NCBI GenBank assembly: GCA_034687125.1
Contig: JAQGBZ010000004.1
Span: forward strand, 558,001-622,000
Source: Neelides folsomi
Taxonomy: Eukaryota; Arthropoda; Collembola; Neelipleona; Neelidae
DNA: 64,000 nucleotides
Direction of reading: 5' to 3'
Position numbers and translations under genes: made by a program. Positions 14,789-26,300 of this stretch are shown one piece after another (within the stretch, counting starts at the first letter, position 1; each line of letters starts with the position of its first letter). Below the pieces are notes generated by a model. That model ran no database searches and was not told the origin of the DNA. It saw only the letters and a list, made by a program, of their open reading frames with translations.

Positions 14789-14847
14789 AAGAACTGATCT
14801 GAATGCCTTGGATGAGGAGCATTTGAAAACTCCATTAAGTAATCATA
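14789..14847 (+). other. Probable 5' untranslated part of the first fascin coding exon
   Basis: A T-rich tract ending TTTTTTGTTTAG (AG at 14787-14788) is a good splice acceptor just ahead of the start codon, so the leader is probably spliced from an upstream non-coding exon. The leader contains a complete upstream ORF, ATG 14803 to TGA 14826 (7 codons), ending 21 bases before the main ATG. Acceptor and uORF are read directly; their use is inferred. Confidence 0.5.
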
Positions 14848-15184
14848 ATGAATCACATGAACGGGAACGGGCGACATTCGAGCCCAGAAGCCAACGGGAA
14901 CGGAGTAAGCTGTTGGGAAAAAGGCGTCTGGTCCATCGGAGTCATTAATGTGAAGCATAAGTACCTCACAGCTGAGACATTTGGATTCAAAATCAACGCA
15001 AATGGTTTGTCGTTGAAGAAGAAGCAAACATGGATTTTGGAGCCGGCTGGAGAAGGCGATGCAATTTGCCTCCGTTCTCATCTCGATCGCTATTTGGCCG
15101 TGGATCAGTATGGGAACGTGACTTGTGACTCAACAGAGAAAGACCACGGGTCTTTCTTCGAGATTCAAGTTCGAAACGAGTCAG
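14848..15184 (+). CDS. sn: Fascin coding exon 1 (residues 1-112)
   Basis: Encodes a polar N-terminal extension of about 25 residues rich in Asn and Gly (two NGNG motifs), then most of beta-trefoil 1. The trefoil part includes [11 protein letters not shown], the actin-binding SLKKKQ site with Ser55, [12 protein letters not shown] and GNVTCDS. The exon ends TCAG|GTGAGA, leaving one base (phase 1). Reading past the donor gives a non-fascin sequence until the stop at 15304, which confirms the boundary. Confidence 0.95.
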
Positions 15185-18100
15185 GTGAGAGAGAAAGATT
15201 AATTTTTCTGCTAATGTTGTTTAAGAGACCCATCCAAGTGGATTCACATGATTCACATGAGCAGTGGGGAATGTCTATCAGCAAGAGGATTCGCATGGAT
15301 TATTAGTGTAATTTCCGGCTTATTAGCAGATAAAACTTCTTTTTGCTTCTCCTTCCAATTCGGATGGAACTTGGTTGAGCCGCTTATGATTCTTTGGATC
15401 TCAAAGGTCATAAAATCCCAATTCCATTTAAGCTCTTTTCAAACTTCCCCTCTTTCCTTAATTAAAATGAAGATTGGTGAAACCATAAATTATCTGAGCA
15501 CTTCTGTTCACTCTCCAAAAAGAAATTTCTTGATGAAATCTCATTAATATTAATTAAAAAACAGCGGGAGGTTTTATATAATTACTTACATATAAATATA
15601 ACATATTTTTATACGAAATAATATTCTAATATTATTTAGTATACTTACAGTCCACTTTGCTAATTAATTAATTAATTTATTATTGAGATAATGCTAATTT
15701 AATTATAGATCTGATGTTCTTCAGCCTCTATGTTATTATAGTAAATATAAATATACAAATATAGTAAATATAATATCATATTTAATATATAATTTAAATG
15801 AAACATCTTTGTTCCAAATACATAAATGAATATTATTACAGCAATTGCATATTTAGAATATCCATATTACATACTTACTATTGCAATTTCATATTCAGCT
15901 CATAAAACTACCAAGGTGGTTTTAACTCTTCCAAGGAATTTCCTCGCAAAAAAATGTTCATTTTGCCATAATTTAGCTAAATAAGCATAAAATGAAATAG
16001 TTTGGAGCAAACGAGGAAAAATTTAGTACATGTAAAAGTATGGTTAAACGGCACAAGTGTCAAAATGAGATGCAAATTTATTTTTCTACCTCCCTGAGCT
16101 TAATGGCCAAACGGTGTCTGTTATACGTTCTTATGATGATGATTTTGAAAAGAGATGATCAGAAGTTCTGACTGATCATGCTTGAAATTTGTAAAATGAC
16201 TGGCGTCCCTGTCAGCATCAACTCCTTAAGAAACTCCTGGTTCTTCCCCATCCACTATGTGAAGGAATCAGTATAATGAATTCTGGCTAAAAGGACTCCT
16301 GGGACTCATTCAATTCCAATTCATATGACGGACTCGCACATTTCTCAAATGAAAAATGGAAGAAAACAAAGGAGACTTCTTTTGTTCTCTCTCATCTTAG
16401 TCATCTTACACTGGATCTGACGCTCTTCAAAATGTATGTAACAAAATGTACATGTACATTCTGTATTTTCCTTCGTGCTCAAGACATAACGGAAACCTTT
16501 TGTCGATGTGAATACCAAGCCCAATGATGTGAATATTCATAAAATTTCTATCAAAGGGTTTTTGAATGAAGACGATTATCATCATAAAATTAACTAATTG
16601 TAAATACTGATTCAGTGTTTAATTAGCAAGAATGTAATTTAACTACTCGAATTTCATATTGTCTTAACATGCTAAAAATACAATATTCTGTACATAGTGT
16701 ACCTGTACACACAAGACGCTATAATTACACGGTTAGATTTTTTGTAATTTTTACATGTTGATTTTTTAGATGTTGGTTTTGATTGAGGTTTATTTCAAGT
16801 GGAAATTTTGCTAAAATTGGCATAAATGAGCATTGCATGTTTGAGATGGATTGAAGGTGTGCGGTGAAGATTGGTGGTGAAAGAAATACTCCAGACCATT
16901 CTTCACTTCCAAGTGTTCCAAGTGTGGAGAAATTATTTTTAATGATGAGAATTGGACTGAATCTTTGTGAATGGTTTGGAATGACTTCTGGTTCCGCTTT
17001 GGTGACTGAGGAGATCCTTCAGGGTAGTTGAGAACCGTACATAGCGTTTCCCCGTCTAACTTCATACAGGATAATGTTCATTTTAAATTCCAATGGATTT
17101 CGTTCTCCTTCAGCTGTTTCAAGATCTCATGAGATCTTCAACTCCAACCATTTTCAACGACTTCAATTCCAACACTCAACAATGTACAAGTAGTTGGAAT
17201 TTGGAATGAATTAACGCATCGGAGGAAAAAAACATCGTTAAATTCAATATTGAAATTTTATGTCAATTCCCTTTTCGATCTATTCATTAAAATGCAAAAC
17301 ATCTCTGGCGGTTTTTTATATACTTACATAAAATTAATGTAATAGCGATAATACCAGTAGTTTTAAATTACGACTTTTAGTTAGTTAAATAAATGAATTG
17401 AATTTATTTTTTGAATTTTTTACAGGACGATGGGCCTTAAGGAATATTTCCAGAGGTTATTATTTGGGAGCTGGGCCAGACAAATTGACCTGTACGGCGA
17501 AGAATCCAACGGAATCGGAACTTTGGTTTATTCATTTGGCAGCTCGGCCACAGGTGACTTTGAAGTCAGTGGGCCGAAAGCGGTACGCCCACCTGGCTGA
17601 ATCGGAAGATGAAATCATTGTTGATTCGAATGTTCCTTGGGGAGCTGACACTCTCTTTACACTCGAGTTCCGTGATGGGAACTATGCACTCCACACTTGC
17701 AACAATATGTATCTTCATCGAGACGGAAAACTGCAGGTGAGTACATTCAGCTTTTCAATCTTTGCCTACATCTCGATTCATCGGGAACGGGATTGCCCGG
17801 ATTGGAGCTTTAATGAACTTTACGTTCCGATTCAATCCTTTATCTTTGAACTTAATTAATTAACTTTTGGAAAAAATGTTAATTTTAATTTCTCTAAAAT
17901 CTGACAGAATCATTGTTAGAAGATTAAGATTCACTAATTAATTAAGATCCCTTTCATTATTTATGGTTTTATAATAAAATCCTATTAATTTTGATAACTT
18001 TCCAAATATGATGTTTTCTTATTTTCAAAATTGAAGTTTTTTATATTTAACGTTATTAAAGCATTAAAGTCAAAGGATTATGTTACATAATACAGAGTTG

Positions 18101-21100
18101 TTTTTTATACTTACCTGTATGGTTAATGTTAAAAAAAAGTTAATGTTTTAATATTATATCATATCTGTAAAAGATATTTTTTCTAATTATTTTCTACACG
18201 AAGGAACATGAACTGATAAACGATTTTTTTTCTTTTCGTGCCAGAATAATTGTGAGAAAGATTCCCTCTTCTCTATCGAATACCATCGGGGACAATTGGC
18301 TCTGAGAGATTCTCGTGGCCTATACCTGGCCCCAATTGGCTCAAAGGCTGTTCTCAAGACGAGATCCCATACTGTTACCAAAGACGAACTTTTCATCCTC
18401 GAAGATTCGCTTCCTCAGGCAGCTTTTGTCGCAGCTCTCAACTCAAGATATGTTTCTGTTAAACAAGGTCAGTTTAGAGAAAAATATCTTTTTGGACAAA
18501 CATTTTATTCCTTGCTATTTTATTTCTTTACATCATTATCATGCGTTTTTTTGCAAAGTTGTGGCTTAGAAAATACCCCAAAATTTACAATCTTTTGGTA
18601 TTGGCGAACATTCATGTATTCTAGTAAAGATGTTTTTATTTTTACTGGAGTCTTACACCAACAATAAATGGATATTTTTAAAGTTTATGTACGAACGAAT
18701 CGGAACATCCTATTAAATTATAGTTTAAAACTATTAAACAAATATAATTTAAAAAATGAAAGGTTACTTGATATGATTTTAATTTTTCATATTTGTATTT
18801 TTGGAAAAAACCAAGTTTCGGTTTCAAGTTAATTAAATTCGCAACGAACCGTTTTCTTTAACCATTTTTTTCTTTTTCAAAGTTGTTTTTTGCAGAAAAA
18901 TTGAATTTTTTAATGATAGACTTTTTCACATTTTACGACACTTTTATGTCATTACTTGTTTGCTCATTTCTTTCACAAATTATGTGAAAAGAAGTAAGAG
19001 GGAGGATTACTATTATTATTATTCCTCATCCGCCCATCCTTGGCCATTATCTCCTGAGGGTCATTCTTCACCGTCGAGAAAAATAGATTCCCATACACGT
19101 CCTCAACTTCCTTCATTCCAACGACCATTTTTCCTTCGGATATGCCGTGAGAATTTCATAATATTAAAATTAATGGCAGGGAATACATTATTATCTCATT
19201 TTTCATCCACTTTTACATTTTTGCATAAAATTAACTACGAAATTAACTATGATCCGACAGACACGAGAATGAAACGGCAATGACCTTTAATACACATAAT
19301 ATCACATTATATCATATTAGTATATCTAATTGAAAATGGGACGTATCTTCATTTTAATCATTTTTATATATAAAATGAGGAACTTTAAAATAATAATTTT
19401 TACCTTTATTCATATCATGAATCTGAATTTTGTTGGATTTTCATATCTGTAATAAATATTTATGTATTATGAAGAATCTTGTCTTTTATGAGAATTACAG
19501 AATATATCTTATATAAAAATTATATTAGTCAAATTATGGTATTTGTAATTTGTTGTGAATTAATTTAGAAATCCTCATTACATTATACATGGTATTGATA
19601 TGGTATATGGTCCAAGTTAGTGAATTTGAGTGTGGAAAAGAATGAAGTAGATTTGGCACTTGCCACCCATTGTGTTGACGGGAAAACTAAGGGTGGGCTG
19701 GTCTGGTTTAGTTGAATTAAATCCATCAAATGCTCACTGCGTCCTCACTACACTGACGATCGTCATGTCGCCTCAACTTCCCGTTTATTAAATCTTATTA
19801 TCATTCACATTCGTCCTGGTCTCAATGCAAATTTCCCTTTTTACAATCATTAAATATTTTTCTCCCCCAAAATGAATATTTTTTATATAACTACAATATT
19901 CACTGCGTATTTACAATACAACTTACAATGGGAGTGAATAAAGTCACTCCCATACTGCGTGTTTTGATGCTTTTTATTACATTGACATCATTTTTATAAA
20001 AAAATATTTTGACTCTGGTTTTGTTCAAGCCTTTACCAGAATGTCCAACTTAATAATATACTATACAGTACTTATAATATAATAAGTAGTTAGTATGATA
20101 AATATATACAGATACATATACAGATTTTTTATTAGGATCATTTCCTCTATTTCTCTTTAATTTAAAAATTTTTAATTAGTGCAATGTGCAATAGTGCAAT
20201 AAAAGGCTTTTTGTGGTTCTACAACTTTTATTATGAAATAAGGAGTAAAATATGTATATTAGGAGCATGAAGAGATATGGAGAAATACAAAGGGTTAAAT
20301 ATTTAAGGTAATCGTTTTAATTGTGAAAGGTTCCCTAAACATCATGATTTGAGGATTATCATGATGAACGGAAGCAATTTAATGTTTATGCAATCTGGAG
20401 CTTCTTTCATCCTTCTCTTATTCCTTCCATTTGGAGTCATCGTTAAAGTTTTAGTTGGTAAACAAATTAACTTGAACTCGAGATCTTCATCTTTTCATTC
20501 ACAACAAAGGATTAGTGCTTTTTGATGGGTTGTAAATGCCATTGAAGGAAAGCTCCAAGTGAAGCCAAATGCATATAGTAAAATGAGTAAGAATAGCCAA
20601 CCATAAAAATTGTGCGTAATGCTCTTGGAACATGAAACTTTTTTAATTGGACGATGGGATTGCGATTAATTTGATAGAAAAAAATTATAATGATTCAGGA
20701 CCATTTACTCATCGTAATTGATGTAAAATTTAGAAGAAGGAGCAATTATGATTCGGATCAAATTGTTCTAATTATTCTAAATGTAAGTGAAGTTTAGCTT
20801 TTAAGAATTGGACCATTGCCATTACTTGTGAGTAATGTGATAAGATCAAGATGCGATATTAAGAAATTTGAAAGATAACATCGTGTAGTTAGGTCTTGGA
20901 TTATAGTTGTTACCGGCTTGGCTATTAGCGAATATACAATATTACTTTTTTATATTCACATTGAGCTAAAGTTTGGTTAACTATTATTGTACAAGATACT
21001 GATAAAATATCTAATGAAATTTTCTGCTATTTTAATGAATTATTAGATTCGAGAATTTTAAAAAATGCATTTTAATTAAAAATTTTGTGTGAATTTAAAG

Positions 21101-23231
21101 TTCTTTATTATTTATTATAAAGGTAAAGTTTATTGCAGTTGTTAATGAATGGTTCGATGAGTCTTCTTTATTAATTAAATTAAAATTCGGATTAAAAACT
21201 AGGATTGGCAAAGGGCTATAAAGGAAAAATTATCGTTTCTTATTATCAGACCTCCTCGCAATTTTATCATAGAAGAAATGCATTTAATTTAATGGGCCAG
21301 GAAATAATTATCCTTCATTTGAGAAATCTTACCATTAAATTTTATGTGGCAATTTGGCTATAAAAACTTATGGAATGAATGAAAATTAGATTTTTATCCA
21401 ACTTTGCTCCTTCTACCTAACTCCTACATTAATAATAAAAAATAAGTATAAATATCAAAATGAAATTGCTTTCTTATAATTGTCTTAAACATCAAATGTA
21501 TTTTTTTATACTATAATTTATATTATAAAATATCCTATTATTTAATAAATTAATATTTTTTATTTAGGAGTGGATGTTACAGCTAACCAAGATGAAATTT
21601 CCAACTATGAAACATTTCAACTCGAGTTTGATACTAATACAAAGCGATGGTACATCAGAACAATGCAAGATAAATATTGGACATTGGAGACATCAGGAGG
21701 AATTCAAGCGTCTGCAGACAAAAAGTAAATTTTTATTAAACAATTAAAATTCTTCGTAAGACTTTAGAATTTATAAACGATAGAGCTTCAACTATAGTTA
21801 AATAACAGTCATTTAATGAACCTATAATTTTTCATTTGCTTACCTGAATAATTTATATAATTTAATTACCTGGGATATATTGCTGATTACTTTTCACTTA
21901 AAACGAGACTAAACTCATTAAAAAACATTTAAACTCATTTAGTTCAACATTAATTGTAAAAAGTTCATTCTTGACTTTTTAAATGCGGGGAATACGAAGA
22001 ATTCTTAAAGTTAAATTTACTGACTTGCAAAATTGCAATTGCAGAATAATAGATAGATAGGAAAGTAATGTAAATAAGAAGAACTTTGTGTATATAAACA
22101 ACATAATAGTTTGGTCGTTCTCGGAAGGATTTTAATTATACGTTGCGTGCTTAACCTCCTCTATTCCGCACCATTGTTAGAAGTCACTGTACCTTGAGTT
22201 CATTTACTAAAACTTTTCTTTAATGAATATAGATCTTCGAATGCTCTCTTCGAAATGTCTTGGAATGAAGATGGATCGGTTAGTTTCAGAGCAAACAACG
22301 GGAAGTACATTGGAGCCAAGCGGTCTGGACATTTGTATGCCAACTGTGAAACGCCGGAGGAAACTCACAAGTTTTATTTCTATCTAATTAATCGGTACGA
22401 ACTTGTTTGCATACTTTCCAATTTCACACGATCCTAAACTTTCCCAGTTATATTAATTAACTAAAACTATATTAATTAATAATATTAATTAATTAAAAGT
22501 AAGATCACAATTAAATATTTGGAATTTATCCATTTCTTATTTTCATTTCTCATTTGAGTTTGTTCACTTTCTTTATTTTAGGCCAATTTTAGTTTTAAAA
22601 TGCGAGCAAGGATTCGTCGGCTACAAAGTCAATTCTTGTCCAAAACTTGAATGCAACAAGGCTTCGTATGAAACCATTCAAGTTGAACGAGATGAAAAAG
22701 GAACTGTTCACTTCAAAGGTAAATTGAAAATAATTCAATAAAGTGAAACCCTTTATTCTTAACAAGTTCCTTTATATGAATATGACCCTTTTAACATTGT
22801 TAAAAAATACATGAAAATTGTCGATTCATTATTTATTACAATATACTTAATGCTAGTAGTATATTAGTAGGGTTTGTATTATAGGAAATAAATATATTTT
22901 AGTATTACTATTACTTATATACTTTAATATGTACTTTATACCTTAACTACATTTTCTTTATATTGCACCATTAAATATTTTATATTTATAGGTAGGATGT
23001 TAAATCAACTCTGTTTATTTCAATTTAGGACAAAATGGGAAATATTGGGCTGTTGTTGGAGAAGAAGTTACGGCTGATTCTGATACTCCCCACGGCTTTC
23101 TTATTGAACTCAGAGAACCGACAAGAATTTGCATAAAAACTACACAAGGGCTTTACGTCAATGCAGAAAAGAATGGAATGTTCAAAGTTGGAGGTGAATC
23201 TTCAGAGAAAGCCACGAAATGGGAATTTTAA
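14848..23231 (+). CDS. sn: Fascin (singed orthologue), actin-bundling protein, seven coding exons
   Basis: Whole gene span, introns included. Joining 14848-15184, 17426-17736, 18245-18467, 21568-21724, 22233-22394, 22582-22718 and 23029-23231 gives one open frame of 1530 nt, 509 residues plus stop. Every intron is GT-AG and all phases fit. Length matches insect singed and human fascin (about 490-515). Fascins are cytoplasmic monomers of four beta-trefoil domains that cross-link F-actin into tight parallel bundles, as in bristles, filopodia and nurse cells. Hallmarks seen: [11 protein letters not shown] and SLKKKQ near the N terminus, GRKRYAHL and [13 protein letters not shown] in trefoil 2, the SVKQG/TANQDE and ETFQLEFD stretches in trefoil 3, [18 protein letters not shown] and the terminal KWEF. 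Ser55 in GLSLKKKQ corresponds to the PKC-regulated serine (Ser39) of human fascin. The gene appears intact. The start is the first ATG after the acceptor; Met4 is an alternative. Confidence 0.97.
15185..17425 (+). other. Fascin intron 1 (2241 bp)
   Basis: GT-AG intron, donor GTGAGA, acceptor TTTTTTACAG. AT-rich, with a TTAATTAATTAATTAATT tract near 15660. No second gene or element recognised inside. Confidence 0.9.
17426..17736 (+). CDS. sn: Fascin coding exon 2 (residues 113-216)
   Basis: Begins with two bases completing a Gly codon, reading GRWALRN, and runs through the end of trefoil 1 into trefoil 2. It contains [20 protein letters not shown] and [16 protein letters not shown], all strongly fascin-like. 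It ends CTGCAG|GTGAGT in phase 0. Read-through past the donor stays open for about 40 codons but no longer resembles fascin. Confidence 0.96.
17737..18244 (+). other. Fascin intron 2 (508 bp)
   Basis: Donor GTGAGT, acceptor CTTTTCGTGCCAG. AT-rich, nothing else seen. Confidence 0.9.
18245..18467 (+). CDS. sn: Fascin coding exon 3 (residues 217-290)
   Basis: Phase 0 start. Encodes the end of trefoil 2 and start of trefoil 3, with [37 protein letters not shown] and RYVSVKQ. It ends AAACAAG|GTCAGT with one base left over. The fit to arthropod fascin is almost continuous. Confidence 0.96.
18468..21567 (+). other. Fascin intron 3 (3100 bp)
   Basis: The largest intron of this gene. Donor GTCAGT, acceptor TTTTTATTTAG. 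AT-rich, with scattered short open frames (for example 18960-19283) that show no protein features. No mobile element recognised. Confidence 0.85.
21568..21724 (+). CDS. sn: Fascin coding exon 4 (residues 291-342)
   Basis: Two bases complete the Gly codon, then [23 protein letters not shown] and the trefoil 3 core [12 protein letters not shown]. It ends at GACAAAAA|GTAAAT with two bases left over. Too short to stand out as an isolated open frame; identified by fascin homology and phase. Confidence 0.94.
21725..22232 (+). other. Fascin intron 4 (508 bp)
   Basis: Donor GTAAAT, acceptor TTAATGAATATAG. AT-rich, nothing else recognised. Confidence 0.88.
22233..22394 (+). CDS. sn: Fascin coding exon 5 (residues 343-396)
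   Basis: One base completes a Lys codon, then [34 protein letters not shown] and [10 protein letters not shown], covering the end of trefoil 3. Ends AATCG|GTACGA with two bases left over. The next intron is short (187 bp, 22395-22581). Confidence 0.95.
22582..22718 (+). CDS. sn: Fascin coding exon 6 (residues 397-442)
   Basis: Acceptor TTTATTTTAG. Encodes [15 protein letters not shown], the start of trefoil 4, followed by [19 protein letters not shown]. This matches the insect protein almost position for position. Donor GTAAAT leaves one base. The following intron (22719-23028, 310 bp) is plain AT-rich DNA. Confidence 0.95.
23029..23231 (+). CDS. sn: Fascin coding exon 7 (residues 443-509) and stop
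   Basis: Acceptor TTTCAATTTAG. Two bases complete a Gly codon, then [33 protein letters not shown] and the terminal KATKWEF, with TAA at 23229-23231. The C-terminal W-E-F/Y is a usual fascin ending, so the protein is complete. Confidence 0.96.
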
Positions 23232-23338
23232 CCATTTTTGAATGCATGGGAGAGAAAATAGCACAATTTCAATAGCACATTTGTATACAATTAGAATGAA
23301 ATGAAGTTTCGTGAAGTTACATAATTAAAATAATTCTT

Positions 23339-23344
23339 AATAAA
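23339..23344 (+). terminator. Candidate polyadenylation signal of fascin
   Basis: AATAAA about 108 bases after the fascin stop codon, followed by T-rich DNA near 23400-23450. A good canonical candidate, but further AATAAA motifs occur downstream (for example near 24008), so alternative 3' ends are possible. Confidence 0.5.
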
Positions 23345-26300
23345 ACAACTTCATATAAATATTGTTAGGAATAAAAACTTTTAGAATACAATCAAAAAGC
23401 TCAAAATTTTTTTAATATTTATTTTTTAACAATTCAATGTCTTTTGCATTTTTATACAAACGATTTTTTATACACAATTTTACATTTTTTAATAACTTTA
23501 ATTTTAAATTATATTTTTTAAAATAGTTGGATGTCAAATATTTACATTTACAGTGTTGAGAAAACATGATAGATTAAATTAAATTATACTTTGTGCTTTT
23601 TCAAAAATTCTACAAGTTTAACGCTAAACCAATTTTTAAAAGAATTAACTGATAAATCCGAAAATTGTATTAAAATTAAGTTACCATCATTAGATTTTTA
23701 TTGCCCAAGAACTTGATCAACTTAGAATTATTAAATTATAATTTCATAGACTTGTTAGTCATAAATGTTGAATGGTGCTTATCAAAGGGTCGTAGATTTT
23801 ACTGTTTTCACACAAACTTTTATATACATTTTTTGTCAAAATGTGTCAAAATCCTTTTTATATCTATAAAATTATCTAGTTTAGTACCTATTTATATTAA
23901 TATTAATAATTAATTGTGAACGTAATGCGTAGTAAACTATTAACTACTTGTAATTCCTAATTTATACAAAAATTTCCTTACATTGTAAATTGTAATGAGT
24001 ACACACAATAAAATATTTGTACTTTTTTTTATCTTACGGTATATTCTAAATGTAAGTATTTATTTTAATGTAACCTTTTGGTAAATAACTTTGATACTAT
24101 TATAAAATTAATCATTTTAGTATTCTTGATTTTTGATTTTTTCAGTTTTAATATTAGATAGAAATAATCATTAAAATATAAGCAAATGTAAATTTTAGTA
24201 TAGACCTTACTCTCGGATCTACTGTAGTTATGTGTTAAAACTTTAGAACTTTAACTATGTAGTAAATCAATACAGTCGATGGAATATGCAAACAACGAAG
24301 GAGTTTTTTAAATTTATGAATGTTAGATGTAATTCAAATTAGGATTCAGTGTTTACAATGTGAGTTTAAATGAATTTGATTTAATATTTATTTATTATAG
24401 ATAAATATTAGATAGAATCTTTATATAGATTTTATAATATAAATTATATCACTGGTTTTGGTGGGATTTTATACTTAATTGAGCTTTTAATATCACAATT
24501 AGAATAAGTTAATTTATTTTACCAAAAAATGTATACATTTTCTTATAAAGATTTATTTTGCTCACTTTAAAGAAAAAGGCGATGAAAATTTTAATTTCTA
24601 AGCCTATTTTATAATATTTAGTAAATAGAATATTTTGAAAAATGTATTTGAAGGTAATAAAAGAAAATGTCTCCTTTCGATTCCTTGAACTGAAATTGAA
24701 AATTAAATGTCCTACAATATTTACAAAATAATCGAAATAAACTCTCATATCTCATCGAAGTGGTTTTACAATCTTTTGCATATTTGCATTTGGAGAAAGC
24801 ATTTGACGCCTTAATATGCGAACATAAATCAAAAAATTCAATTAAGTGTTGAGCCAACAATTTCACCATGTTATGTAATTTCATTATTTATGGTATAATA
24901 ATTTAAATTGGGGATTTATTAAATGCCTTAATATGTATCTACTACTATGTATTATATAACAAAATAATATATAATATTTATTTTTGTGCTCAAAGATTTG
25001 GGAGTTAAATCAAACGTCATTCCGAAAAATTTAAATTGAGCTGACAATTAATAACGACATAATTATCCATCCGTGAATGTATTTGAAGTATTTAAATAAA
25101 CTTTTATTATTGATTTCCTCCGGTGAACAAAATACAATGTGATAAAGTCCAGAGGCTAATGCGACAACTAAATAAATATATATATTAAAATAGTACTTTA
25201 TATGTAATGTGAGTTTAACGATTTCATACACTGATACTTGTATTGTAAATACTGATATTGTATTTATCACAATGCGTCTATAAATTATGTATTTAAGCTT
25301 ATAGGAATGTTTATAAAATGTTCATGGTTAATGATTATTTGCAAATCTTTATGTGCTTAAGACTCCACAAGACTTGGAGAAAGAAAATATCTTAAGCCGT
25401 GCATGAGTTGCATGAGATATTTTCGTGCCATTTGTTGGATCAATTCTATTTTTCACATAATATAAATACATGTAGGTGCTATATTTAAGTAGCGATATAT
25501 CTCTACTAACACATCCTATTAAGCTATACATTCTCTATATATTTATATTACATAAATACAAATGGTTTTCTGTATATAAAGAAATATGGAATGGGAAAAA
25601 ACCAAAGTAAAGCCCCAATGTCTTTGGCAAATCCTTTGATTGAAACAAGTGAGCATTTTATATATTTTATGCATCAATGTTTTTATTTTACGAACAGGTA
25701 AAACCCTTTCCCGGATACTATGAGAAAAAGCAAATTGAAAACTTTTGGGATCACGCCGAGAGTGAGTAAATAATATTTCATATATTCACTTTCACAAGAG
25801 TTCAATCGACTCGTGAAAATGAAATTGGGCACGAAAGCATATGGTTGAATGTCACTATTCAATTTACATTTTTTCAGCTATCTGCCTTCTTCAATATCCA
25901 GGATTTTTTTCAATTATGTTTGCTAATGTAAAGTGTGAGAATTTAATCTTTTAAACGTGCGACATTTCGGGAAATATCCAGAAGTTGATAAATGAAAATA
26001 AAATTGCTATCTTTCTTAATTCCTATAATTCGAATCTTAATCTAAAAAGTAATAATTGAAATTGTTGGAATAATTTAAGATTTGATTATATTGTATTTAT
26101 AATCCCAAACCACATTCTTTCAGGGCATTTATTAAAGGAATTTCTATCCAATTTAAGATTAACTTTACGATAAGTTTATTTTTGCCATAACATAATCGCA
26201 ACGAATTAATTGAAGAATTATGACGTTCATTCCAATTGATTTCTAACTACAGGTAGTAAGTATAGGAAATAGGATAATATATATCTTACATATTATTTGA

